From an uncultured Acetatifactor sp. (GTDB taxonomy: Bacteria > Bacillota > Clostridia > Lachnospirales > Lachnospiraceae): a stretch of 24,402 bases of DNA. This document shows, one piece after another, positions 7,913 through 14,590 of the stretch. The stretch is taken from positions 1 to 24,402 of the forward strand of contig CAKRRS010000037.1 of assembly GCA_934394665.1 (NCBI GenBank), written 5' to 3'. The stretch's first letter is position 1. Every line of letters begins with the position of its first letter. The notes beneath the pieces are model-generated. The model was given only the letters and a program-made list of their open reading frames with translations, made no database searches and was not told the DNA's origin. The translations under genes were made by a program, and so were the position numbers.

Positions 7913-8248
7913 CTATTTCTCCTCCTCGATGATTGTTTTGTTTTCAGTAATATGTTCAAATAAATAGTTCAATACTTCCGGTGTGAACTTTCTGGCAGAG
8001 ATTGCCACTTTGAAGCTTCCGTCCTCTTGTTCTTCCTGTCTCGTGACATCCGCATACATGATCATCGTATCCGCTACGATAATAATATCTTTCCCAATCA
8101 GCTGCGGTGATCCCGCCGGCATGATAAAAGCGATGCCCAGCGGACTGACATTCCGGGTCTCCACAAAAAAGCTCTCTCCCGTATCGCATACCACAATAAC
8201 GCTTCTGGCGTGGTAATTCACACGGTCAATCCGTCTCCGTTCTTCCAT
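7913..8248 (-). CDS. PilZ-domain protein, probable c-di-GMP receptor
   Basis: This 111-residue single-domain protein shows both hallmarks of c-di-GMP-binding PilZ domains: RRIDR (5-9), matching RxxxR, and NVSPLG (33-38), matching [D/N]xSxxG, with strand-rich sequence between and after. PilZ proteins change conformation or partners on binding c-di-GMP. There are no membrane segments, so it should be cytoplasmic. Its TAG stop directly abuts the ATG of the 1066-residue surface protein, so the surface protein is made from the same transcript. It is divergent from a degenerate GGDEF gene across a 204-base gap. A GAGG lies close to the ATG and a GGAG further upstream, so the exact start is slightly uncertain. 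Ligand binding is predicted from the motifs alone. Confidence 0.9.
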   Translation of the reverse strand: MEERRRIDRVNYHARSVIVVCDTGESFFVETRNVSPLGIAFIMPAGSPQLIGKDIIIVADTMIMYADVTRQEEQEDGSFKVAISARKFTPEVLNYLFEHITENKTIIEEEK

Positions 8249-8411
8249 CGTCCTCTTTTGCTCCTTTCCTACAGAGATACCTGTTAAAACGTCCCTTTTT
8301 ATTCTTCTTACTTATTAAGACTTGCCGTATCAGAAAAAAGGTTCAAAAAAATAAAAATTATTACATTTTTCTTTCAAGAATCGCCGTCTTTTTTTCTGTT
8401 ATAAGGTATGG

Positions 8412-8417
8412 TATAAT
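8412..8417 (+). promoter_or_regulatory. Extended -10 promoter of the plus-strand operon
   Basis: TATAAT at 8412-8417 is preceded by TGG, giving an extended -10 (TGnTATAAT). The position expected for a -35 is only a T run, which fits an extended -10 promoter. It lies about 35 bases before the GGDEF-like gene, whose ATG has an AGGAGG site. The 8249-8452 gap is shared with the divergent PilZ gene, for which I could not place a convincing promoter; its middle is very A/T-rich. Confidence 0.7.
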
Positions 8418-8452
8418 AAATAATTAACGCAAGCCATAGGAGGAATCCATAT

Positions 8453-9157
8453 ATGATACAGAAAAAGAAATTCGTAAAAACCTTCCGCAACACCAAGACC
8501 GTACAGCTCGTTCTGCTGCTTTTGCTGGAGGTCGCTTACGTCCTGGTACTGACGATGCATCCGGCACTGGGCACCAGGCTTTTCGAAGACCGGACTCTTT
8601 TTATCTTATGCACGCTTTCCTGGGTCCTTGCTTTGTTTAATCTGGTATGGCTTTTATATGATTTTTATAAATTACGGACTTTTGCGGAAGAAAGCCATGC
8701 CTTGAACCGCGCCGCTTTCCTGGATCATCTGACCGGTATTCCCAACAGACACGGTCTGGATGTCGTATTCGAAACCTATGATTCTCCCGACGCACTGGCA
8801 CATGTTGCCTGCTATATGGTCACGATCACGAATCTGAAAGAGGTCAACCGGACGCTCGGACATGTAGTCGGCGACCAGATGTTAAAAGATTTCTCCGGAA
8901 TTCTGGAGAGTGTCGGTGATGCTTTCGGTGTCGTCGGTCGAAATGGTGGCAACGAATTTCTGATGATCGTGAACCACGGTTCCCATGATACCATGGATTA
9001 TTTTATCGAAAGTCTGGATCAGCAGTTGAAAGAATACAACGATGAACACAGCAATGCTCCGATCCGGATCAACTACGCTTATATCTTAAACGAAGAAGCC
9101 CATGCAGAGTATTTCTCCACCTTACTCACAGAGACATACAACAAGTTACACGCTTAA
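8453..9157 (+). CDS. Membrane protein with degenerate, probably inactive GGDEF domain
   Basis: The 234-residue product has two membrane helices (about 17-36 and 49-71) and a cytoplasmic GGDEF-family domain (about 85-230). LDHLTGIPNRHGL (90-102) matches the LTGLPNR start of the family, and LGHVVGDQML matches GHxxGD. The signature loop is GGNEF (165-169), with Asn for the catalytic Asp. The usual D-x-D metal-binding pair is Thr-x-Thr (124-126), and the N-D before TxGH is N-R. Active diguanylate cyclases need these acidic residues to bind metal and GTP, so this protein is most likely catalytically dead and may sense nucleotide or act as a scaffold. The ATG follows AGGAGG. It heads the plus-strand series, 32 bases before the sigma factor gene, and is divergent from a PilZ gene. 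Confidence 0.88.
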   Translation: MIQKKKFVKTFRNTKTVQLVLLLLLEVAYVLVLTMHPALGTRLFEDRTLFILCTLSWVLALFNLVWLLYDFYKLRTFAEESHALNRAAFLDHLTGIPNRHGLDVVFETYDSPDALAHVACYMVTITNLKEVNRTLGHVVGDQMLKDFSGILESVGDAFGVVGRNGGNEFLMIVNHGSHDTMDYFIESLDQQLKEYNDEHSNAPIRINYAYILNEEAHAEYFSTLLTETYNKLHA

Positions 9158-9189
9158 AGGTTCCAGATTTCAAACAGTGAGACAAACGC

Positions 9190-9753
9190 ATGAAAGATTT
9201 GAACATTTCTTACATTGCCGGTCTTGTGATCCGTGCCCAGCATAGCGACTCGGATGCCTTCGCGGAATTGTATGCTCTTACCTATAACAAAGTGTACAAC
9301 TACACCAGGCATTATCTGCGGGATGACTTTCTCGCTCAGGACGCCATGCAGGAGGTCTTCATACTGGCTTTGAAAAACATCGGAAAACTGAATGATCCAA
9401 CTGTTTTTATTGCCTGGCTCAATCGTATCTGTTTCCATGTCTGCTATGATATGTCACAGAAGAACAGACCGCAGAATGATTGTCAGGTACTCAGTCAGGA
9501 GATTCTTGACATCGTCCAGGACATGCACTTAGACGCCAATCCGGAGCTGCACTACCAGCAAAAGGACGAGTATTCCAGGCTGGCGGAAGCCATGGACAAG
9601 CTTCCCTTTAACGAAAAACAGGTTCTGACCATGCGTTACTATAACGACATGAAGCTGGAAGAGATCGCCGCTGCCATGGAAATCAGCCGCAGCAGCGTCA
9701 AACGTTACATCGCTTCCGGCCAGGAGCATCTCAAGATAAGCATGAAAGGATAG
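9190..9753 (+). CDS. Sigma-70 family (ECF-type) RNA polymerase sigma factor
   Basis: The 187-residue product has only the two domains of ECF sigma factors. Region 2 covers about 22-90 (DAFAELYALTYNKVYNYTR, then AQDAMQEVFILALKNIGKL and WLNRI) and should bind core polymerase and the -10. Region 4 covers about 131-180, with LPFNEKQVLTMRYYNDM, then a helix-turn-helix LEEIAAAMEISRSSVKRYI that should read the -35. It lies 32 bases after the GGDEF-like gene and 13 bases before a single-pass membrane protein, the usual place for an anti-sigma factor. The ribosome binding site is weak. The likely targets are this operon or other surface genes, but no alternative promoter motif could be proven in the window. 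Confidence 0.92.
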   Translation: MKDLNISYIAGLVIRAQHSDSDAFAELYALTYNKVYNYTRHYLRDDFLAQDAMQEVFILALKNIGKLNDPTVFIAWLNRICFHVCYDMSQKNRPQNDCQVLSQEILDIVQDMHLDANPELHYQQKDEYSRLAEAMDKLPFNEKQVLTMRYYNDMKLEEIAAAMEISRSSVKRYIASGQEHLKISMKG

Positions 9754-9766
9754 GGATAATACCGAT

Positions 9767-10279
9767 ATGTTTTTTCATAAAAAGAACAGATATGAATTGG
9801 ACATGACGACTGCCAATAACGCTCTGCAGAATATCCTGTCCACCTGCAACCAGCCGGTCAACACGATTCCGTTTGACAAACTGGTGCTTCGTAAAAAAGT
9901 AAATGCGGCTTCCTATAACCGCCTGATCATCGCAACAGCCATTATTTTTGTACTGACTTTTCTGTCACCCCTGAGCATCGTCCCGCTCTCTGAGCTGAAT
10001 GAGCGTCTGTTTGCTCCCAAGCCGGCAGAGCTGACACTGGATTACGTGGAGAATAACATCTTAAGCCTGGAATTTACCGGCGACAACATTCTCTATAACG
10101 AGGCCTATATGGAAACCCTGTCCGGAGAGCGGATCCTGCCGCTGTCTGTGGATGCTTCCAAAGGTGTGATTTGTTTTCCCTTCCTCTCTGAGGAAGCCAA
10201 TATTTACATTCCTGTGAAAAACGATACTGCGATCCACCTTCTTTTCACTCCGGATCACGTCTCAGGACTGGAACAATAA
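9767..10279 (+). CDS. Single-pass membrane protein, candidate anti-sigma factor
   Basis: This 170-residue protein has a cytoplasmic N-terminal part (1-52) with short helices, one membrane helix (about 53-72) and an extracytoplasmic part (about 75-170) rich in beta-type sequence (LTLDYVENNILSLEFTGDNI). Its position directly after the sigma factor gene, 13 bases away, and its topology match membrane-bound anti-sigma factors. I see no zinc-binding HxxxCxxC motif and no close family match, so the anti-sigma role rests on context and topology. It could equally be a structural part of the surface apparatus encoded downstream. Confidence 0.72.
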   Translation: MFFHKKNRYELDMTTANNALQNILSTCNQPVNTIPFDKLVLRKKVNAASYNRLIIATAIIFVLTFLSPLSIVPLSELNERLFAPKPAELTLDYVENNILSLEFTGDNILYNEAYMETLSGERILPLSVDASKGVICFPFLSEEANIYIPVKNDTAIHLLFTPDHVSGLEQ

Positions 10280-10300
10280 CAACAGGATATTAAGATTTTT

Positions 10301-11404
10301 ATGCGGACAACAACATTTTCTGCGCAGCTGCGCATTTTGTTAATTACATACGGTATGATATGCGGTCTGTGCGCCTGTGGTTCCTCCGTTCCGGATATCC
10401 CGGTGAACGCTCCTGCCTGGGATTCCTCCGCTTCCCAGACAACCGTTTCCAAGACTGGGGAGGCGGATGCCGCCGGTCACGCAGGTAATACTCCCACAGA
10501 CAATTCCTCCATGGATAATTCACCGACGGATCATCTGTCCAAGGATAGTCTATCCACAGAAGCCGGCGCTTCCGTTCCGGCTTCCCCCACACGAGACGCC
10601 ACCCCCGTATGTCTGGTTCCTAACGCGGACGGCACTGCAGTCACTTCCAATGATGTGGCTGTCATTGACTACTCTCATATGTCGGACGGTTATATCTGTG
10701 CCAACTATACCGGTTCCTGTCCCAAGGTCAAATTACGCATCACGGGACCGGACACGATCGTATACACCTATGACCTGCACGGTGGCGGCTATGAGACCTT
10801 TCCGCTATCTTCCGGCGACGGTTATTATGATGTCACGATCTATGAAAATATCTCCGGAACGAATTATGCCACCTGCCTGTATGCCGATCTGGAGGTACGG
10901 ATTACAAATGAATTCGGTCCTTTCCTCTACCCGAACCAGTATGTGAATTTTAACGCAAACAGCAAAGTGGTCGCTAAGGGTCAGGAGCTGGCCGAAGGTG
11001 CCACTTCCGACCTTGATGTGATCACAAGCATCTATGACTATATTACCGAAAACATTACTTATGATTATGATAAGGCCTCGGATCCTCCCACCGGTTATAC
11101 CTCTGATGTGGATACCATTCTTGCTTCCGGGACCGGCATCTGTCTGGACTATGCGGCGGTCATGGCCAGCATGTTACGGAGCCAGCGGATTCCCACCAGA
11201 CTGGAAGTCGGCTACGCGCAGGATGCTTATCATGCCTGGATCAGTGTATATACTGCCGATACCGGGTGGTTAAACGGTATCATCGAATTCGACGGCAACG
11301 TTTGGACTCTGGTCGACCCGACCTTCGGTGCCAACACGGATGATAAGACACTGAAAAAGTTTATTGGTAACGGAACGAATTATGTCTTACAGAAAATGTA
11401 TTAA
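10301..11404 (+). CDS. Transglutaminase-like lipoprotein
   Basis: The 367-residue product has a lipoprotein signal with lipobox LCAC (Cys26), then a Ser/Thr/Asp-rich linker (about 38-100) with loose repeats such as TDNSSMDNSPTDHLS. A beta-type domain follows (about 115-205), then a C-terminal transglutaminase-like fold (about 235-345). The papain-like triad is complete: Cys281 in GTGICLDYA, His311 in AYHAWI and Asp339 in LVDPTF. Secreted members of this family act as cysteine proteases or cross-linking enzymes on the cell surface. Its place between the sigma/membrane protein pair and the GspF gene suggests it processes or cross-links surface or pilus-like proteins, which is inference. The 121 bases to the next gene hold a 12-bp palindrome just after the stop (11407-11418) and a short direct repeat. 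Confidence 0.9.
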   Translation: MRTTTFSAQLRILLITYGMICGLCACGSSVPDIPVNAPAWDSSASQTTVSKTGEADAAGHAGNTPTDNSSMDNSPTDHLSKDSLSTEAGASVPASPTRDATPVCLVPNADGTAVTSNDVAVIDYSHMSDGYICANYTGSCPKVKLRITGPDTIVYTYDLHGGGYETFPLSSGDGYYDVTIYENISGTNYATCLYADLEVRITNEFGPFLYPNQYVNFNANSKVVAKGQELAEGATSDLDVITSIYDYITENITYDYDKASDPPTGYTSDVDTILASGTGICLDYAAVMASMLRSQRIPTRLEVGYAQDAYHAWISVYTADTGWLNGIIEFDGNVWTLVDPTFGANTDDKTLKKFIGNGTNYVLQKMY

Positions 11405-11485
11405 TGCGGCAGCTGCCGGAGAATAACTGTCGAATCGTTTAAGATGCTTTTTGGCAAATGAGACTTCCAAAATGCGATCTAAGAT

Positions 11486-11504
11486 GTGTATAAGTGTGTA
11501 TAAG
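11486..11504. repeat. Tandem 9-bp direct repeat before the GspF gene
   Basis: GTGTATAAG occurs at 11486-11494 and again at 11496-11504. The surrounding AGATGTGTATAAG (11482-11494) also equals the first 13 bases of the Tn5 mosaic end used in some sequencing libraries. Chance, a natural repeat or a library artefact are all possible. Confidence 0.6.
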
Positions 11505-11525
11505 AATGAAAGGGTACAGAACAAC

Positions 11526-12578
11526 ATGAAGACTACCGACAAAAAACTACTTTCCAACGAAGAAATCGCTTCTTTCTGCAGTCAGTCCGCCATGCTTTTT
11601 CAGGCAGGCATCCCACCTGTAGAAGGTATGGCAATATTGCAAAGTGATGCACAGTCCCCGGAGGGCAAGGCGATATTTGATGAAATTCTCGCTGTCTGCC
11701 GCCAGGGCGAAAGCTTCCATACTGCCCTGCAATCCACCAAAGTCTTTCCCGACTACTGTCTGCACATGATCGCTCTCGGAGAAGAATCCGGTAATCTGGA
11801 TGTCTGCATGAATTCACTGGCAGATTATTATGAAAAAGAAGATGCCATCGCCAACAGTATCCGGGATGCTGTGACGTATCCTTTTATCATGATTGCCATG
11901 ATGGCTGCGGTCATCGTCGTACTGGTCAGCCGTGTGATGCCGATCTTCGAGCAGGTATATGTGGAACTGGGAAGTGAGATGACCGGTTTTGCCGCCTCCC
12001 TCTTACGACTTGGCAATCACCTGAATCGTTATTCTTTCATTTTTGTAAGTATTCTCTGTGTTTTATTGTTCCTCTATCTCTTTGCTACCAGAACCACTGC
12101 CGGGAAACGTGTGACCGCCCGTTTTCTGAACTGGTTTCCTCTGACCAGACGTTTTTACGAGAGTGTTGCATGTGAACGTTTTGCCAGCGGTATGGCTCTG
12201 ACCTTAAGCAGCGGCATGGATACCTATGCAAGTCTTGACATGGTGGCTGCACTGGTCGGAAATGAAAAAATGAAACAAAAGATTTTAAGCTGCAAAGATG
12301 CCATCAACGCCGGTGCCAATTTTGCCGAAGCACTGTCCGGTGCCGGAATTTTCAATCATCTGTTTTCCCAGATGGTTTCCGTAGGTTTCCGCAGCGGTAA
12401 TGTAGATGTCGTCCTTCGGAAAATTGCCGACCGTTACGAAGAAAACACCAATCGCAGATTGCAGTCGATTATCTCGGTACTGGAACCGACGCTGGTAATT
12501 ATTTTATCTGTCATCGTCGGTCTGATCCTCTTGTCCGTCATTCTGCCTCTGATGGGTATTATGACCAGTATCGGATAA
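11526..12578 (+). CDS. GspF/PilC-type inner-membrane platform protein
   Basis: The 350-residue product has the two-repeat architecture of the T2SS F / type IV pilus PilC family: a first domain (about 16-138) with SAMLFQAGIPPVEGMAIL and the signature ALGEESGNLD (83-92), and a second domain (about 216-340) with FASGMALTLSSGMDTYASL and VGFRSGNVDVVL (286-297). Membrane helices lie near 119-138, 168-187 and 320-345. Such proteins form the membrane platform that couples a cytoplasmic ATPase to assembly of pilin subunits. I chose the ATG at 11526; the frame is open back to a TTG at 11451, but no ribosome binding site precedes that. The second repeat lacks the Glu of the G-E-x-S-G signature. No GspE/PilB ATPase gene is in the window. 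Confidence 0.93.
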   Translation: MKTTDKKLLSNEEIASFCSQSAMLFQAGIPPVEGMAILQSDAQSPEGKAIFDEILAVCRQGESFHTALQSTKVFPDYCLHMIALGEESGNLDVCMNSLADYYEKEDAIANSIRDAVTYPFIMIAMMAAVIVVLVSRVMPIFEQVYVELGSEMTGFAASLLRLGNHLNRYSFIFVSILCVLLFLYLFATRTTAGKRVTARFLNWFPLTRRFYESVACERFASGMALTLSSGMDTYASLDMVAALVGNEKMKQKILSCKDAINAGANFAEALSGAGIFNHLFSQMVSVGFRSGNVDVVLRKIADRYEENTNRRLQSIISVLEPTLVIILSVIVGLILLSVILPLMGIMTSIG

Positions 12579-12609
12579 ATGCTGCGAAACAGAAAGGCAG
12601 GAGACTTCT

Positions 12610-12948
12610 ATGAACCGCTTTGAACAAAAAAACAGACCCCTGGGACGTAAGCTGATCTATCTGCTCCCTGTGCTCGCCTTCCTCGTCCTGTTCGTCCTGT
12701 TCCTGCGTGGAATCGGATCAGTCAGTGAATCTACCCTGAGCAAACAGCAGGAAAGTCTGGAGACGGCTTTGGAACGCAGTATTTCCCAATGTTATGCCGT
12801 AGAGGGCTGTTACCCTCCTTCTCTGGAATATCTGGAACAGCATTACGGTCTGCTCTATGACGAAGACAGCTTTTTCATCGACTATGCATACTACGGCAGC
12901 AACCTGCTCCCTGAGGTCACGGTTCTGCGTAAGACAGTTTCTAAATAA
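12610..12948 (+). CDS. Small pilin-like membrane protein in the GspF operon
   Basis: The 112-residue protein starts at an ATG behind a GGAG site, 31 bases after the GspF gene. It has a basic N-terminus, one membrane helix (about 15-33) and a small extracytoplasmic domain with two cysteines (Cys61 and Cys67) and the stretch CYPPSLEYLEQHYGL. The G-x-YP-x-SL pattern after a long helix resembles the loop after the N-terminal helix of pilins and pseudopilins. A canonical prepilin cleavage site with Glu at +5 is absent, so it may be unprocessed or use a variant signal. It could be the major subunit or a minor one. Membership of the apparatus is inferred from context and shape. Confidence 0.78.
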   Translation: MNRFEQKNRPLGRKLIYLLPVLAFLVLFVLFLRGIGSVSESTLSKQQESLETALERSISQCYAVEGCYPPSLEYLEQHYGLLYDEDSFFIDYAYYGSNLLPEVTVLRKTVSK

Positions 12949-12961
12949 GGAGCTACGATAC

Positions 12962-13444
12962 ATGAAGCAGGAAAAACATTTTATTGTGGATATCTTGTTC
13001 GTTCTGGCACTGTTCGGTGTCTTCGCCGTCTCTGCCCTGACACTTGTTACCATTGGTGCTGACGTCTATCAGCACACCGTCGAAGATATGAGCATCAATT
13101 ATGAAAGCAGAACCGCTGTGTCCTATATCATGGAAAAAGTACGGCAAAATGATATGGCAGGCAGTGTCTCCATAACAACGCTGGAAGAGGTTCCGGCGCT
13201 TTGTCTCCGTTCCGAACTGGATGCGGATACTTATTGCACTTATCTCTATCTCTATGACGGACACTTAAAAGAGCTCTTTATGAAAGATGGAAGTTCCCTG
13301 GGCGGACGAGTTCTGCCTGCCGGTACGGATATTATGGAATTACAGGACTTTTCTCTGGAATACGCTGCAAAAGATCTGATACAGGTATTCGTGCAGACCG
13401 CTTCCGGCGAAACCCATACTTTTTACATCCATATACATTGCTGA
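12962..13444 (+). CDS. Pseudopilin-like protein (resembles DUF4860)
   Basis: The 160-residue product starts at the ATG behind AAGGAG; an in-frame extension upstream would run over the previous gene and has no RBS. The N-terminus, KHFIVDILFVLALFGVF (5-21), is a pilin-like hydrophobic helix with Asp10 near the place of the +5 Glu. It is followed by an extended helix (to about 65) and a beta-rich region ending THTFYIHIHC. I recall this pattern from DUF4860 proteins in Lachnospiraceae; the assignment is from memory. It follows the preceding gene by 13 bases and is part of the same operon. It is probably a pseudopilin at the membrane or in an extracellular fibre. Confidence 0.78.
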   Translation: MKQEKHFIVDILFVLALFGVFAVSALTLVTIGADVYQHTVEDMSINYESRTAVSYIMEKVRQNDMAGSVSITTLEEVPALCLRSELDADTYCTYLYLYDGHLKELFMKDGSSLGGRVLPAGTDIMELQDFSLEYAAKDLIQVFVQTASGETHTFYIHIHC

Positions 13445-13453
13445 AAAATAGTA

Positions 13454-13521
13454 CCGACAATATTATGATGTCGGGGTCAAAAGCCCCCGACTATGATGCC
13501 TGTAAATAGCAAAGCAGCTAT
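13454..13521 (+). promoter_or_regulatory. Intercistronic structured region with overlapping hairpins
   Basis: The 150-base gap between two pilin-like genes contains CCGACA (13454-13459) pairing with TGTCGG (13469-13474), and GTCGGGG (13470-13476) pairing with CCCCGAC (13485-13491). They share 13470-13474, so only one can form at a time. A third small stem follows (ATAGC 13506-13510 with GCTAT 13517-13521). No T run follows the GC-rich stem. It may be an RNA stability or processing element that sets different expression of the genes on either side. Confidence 0.45.
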
Positions 13522-13594
13522 GATCATCGCCCGTTTCTACACAGATTTGTAACGAAACAGATTGAATTGAAACAGAAAGGTTTCGGAATTACGT

Positions 13595-14047
13595 ATGAAA
13601 CACTCAAGATCCAGTTTATTTTTAATGGAAATGATTATTGCCATCCTGTTTTTTTCCCTGGCAAGTGCTGTGTGTATTCAGCTTTTTGCCAAATCACACC
13701 TATTGAGTACACAGACGGTAAACCAGAATCACGCCGTGATCTGGGCACAGAATCTGGCAGAATCCTACCTGTCATCAGATGGCGATCTGGATACCATGCA
13801 GCGTTTATTTTCTCCCTCAGAAACAAAAGATGAAAATTCGCTCAGCCTGTCTTTCGACAGCGAATGGCATTTGTGCTCTCCGGATCAGATCACCTGTTTT
13901 AGGGCGGATCTTACACACACGCCTGCCGGTGATGCAGGTATCATGGAAGCGGATATCCGGGTGTATGCTATCTCCGCACCGGACTCACCGATCTATACAC
14001 TTTCTATCCTGCATCATGCTGCGGAAAGGAGCGGTTTCCATGAATAA
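13595..14047 (+). CDS. Minor pseudopilin-like protein (GspI/GspJ type)
   Basis: The 150-residue product begins MKHSRSSLFLMEMIIAILFF. Cleavage after Ser7 would put Glu12 at +5 of a hydrophobic helix, as in prepilins, with a Ser rather than Gly at -1. The helix (about 8-32) continues into a hydrophilic segment (HAVIWAQNLAESYLSS) like the exposed part of minor pseudopilin helices, then a beta-rich domain with two cysteines (HLCSPDQITCF). The RBS (AAAGG, about 14 bases off) is weak. The 3' end overlaps the next gene by 8 bases, indicating translational coupling. Exact subtype is uncertain. Confidence 0.8.
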   Translation: MKHSRSSLFLMEMIIAILFFSLASAVCIQLFAKSHLLSTQTVNQNHAVIWAQNLAESYLSSDGDLDTMQRLFSPSETKDENSLSLSFDSEWHLCSPDQITCFRADLTHTPAGDAGIMEADIRVYAISAPDSPIYTLSILHHAAERSGFHE

Positions 14048-14462
14048 TACAAAATCTTCCAGGAAAAAACAATTCGGCATGAATATCGGATCAGCTTCCA
14101 TTCTTTTAGTATTCGTAATCCTCTGTCTGGTCTCTTTTGCCGTATTATCGATTGTCAGTGCAAATGCCGACAATAAGTTAAGTACGCGTGTGCTGGAACG
14201 TACGACTGCTTACTATACTGCCTGCAACGAGGCAGAACAGTCCCTTGCCGGCATGGATCACACCTTGTGCCGTATCTACGAATCCTCCGGCAATGAAGAA
14301 GCATATTTTGCTTCTGTCGGTCACGGAAAATCCTATGTGATTCCGATTTCCGATCTGCAGTCTCTGCAGGTTACGATTGAAATCTTATATCCACAAACCG
14401 CTGAGGATCCTTTTTATGAGATCACTGCCTGGCAGATATTGAATACAGAGAAATTGCAATAG
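14040..14462 (+). CDS. Pseudopilin-like membrane protein, last gene of the GspF operon
   Basis: The true start is the ATG at 14040, behind AAAGGAG inside the end of the previous gene; a longer open frame upstream only overlaps that gene out of frame. The 140-residue protein has a basic N-terminus, a membrane helix (about 17-41, containing SASILLVFVILCLVSFAVL), a long soluble helix (YYTACNEAEQSLAGMDHTL) and a short beta-type C-terminus. The layout matches small pseudopilin-like components, perhaps a GspK-like tip protein, but no +5 Glu is seen. Coupled to the upstream gene by the 8-base overlap. Confidence 0.75.
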   Translation: MNNTKSSRKKQFGMNIGSASILLVFVILCLVSFAVLSIVSANADNKLSTRVLERTTAYYTACNEAEQSLAGMDHTLCRIYESSGNEEAYFASVGHGKSYVIPISDLQSLQVTIEILYPQTAEDPFYEITAWQILNTEKLQ

Positions 14463-14484
14463 AGCATGCCTAAAGCATGCTCTA
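14460..14484 (+). terminator. Hairpin at the end of the pseudopilin operon
   Basis: A perfect 10-bp inverted repeat (14460-14469 with 14475-14484) includes the TAG stop codon of the last pseudopilin-like gene and has a five-base loop. The following bases are T/C-rich rather than a clean T run, so it may terminate or protect the 3' end. It is the only strong structure in the 128-base convergent gap to the chemoreceptor gene. Confidence 0.5.
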
Positions 14485-14590
14485 TATCTCACTTCCACTT
14501 ATCTATCTACTGATCTACTGATTATATACCCTTTGATTATTCTGATTTTTTTCTTCCCAATGTTCTATCGCACCGACAGCCAGCTTTCTA

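Noticed and set aside
11451..11525. TTG start giving a longer GspF protein
   Set aside because: No ribosome binding site precedes it, and the extra 25 residues are not typical of the family; the ATG at 11526 is preferred.
13454..13530. Possible c-di-GMP riboswitch in the pseudopilin operon
   Set aside because: The GCAAAGC word and nearby stems were suggestive given the PilZ/GGDEF context, but the conserved core of the class I or class II aptamer is not present in the right order.
13567..13833. Open frame overlapping the start of the 13595 gene in another frame
   Set aside because: The alternative frame lacks a membrane helix or any family feature, and the 13595 frame shows a clear pilin-like N-terminus.
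13779..14039. Upstream extension of the last pseudopilin-like protein
   Set aside because: It overlaps the preceding gene out of frame, while the ATG at 14040 has a good AAGGAG site and gives a normal basic-plus-hydrophobic N-terminus.
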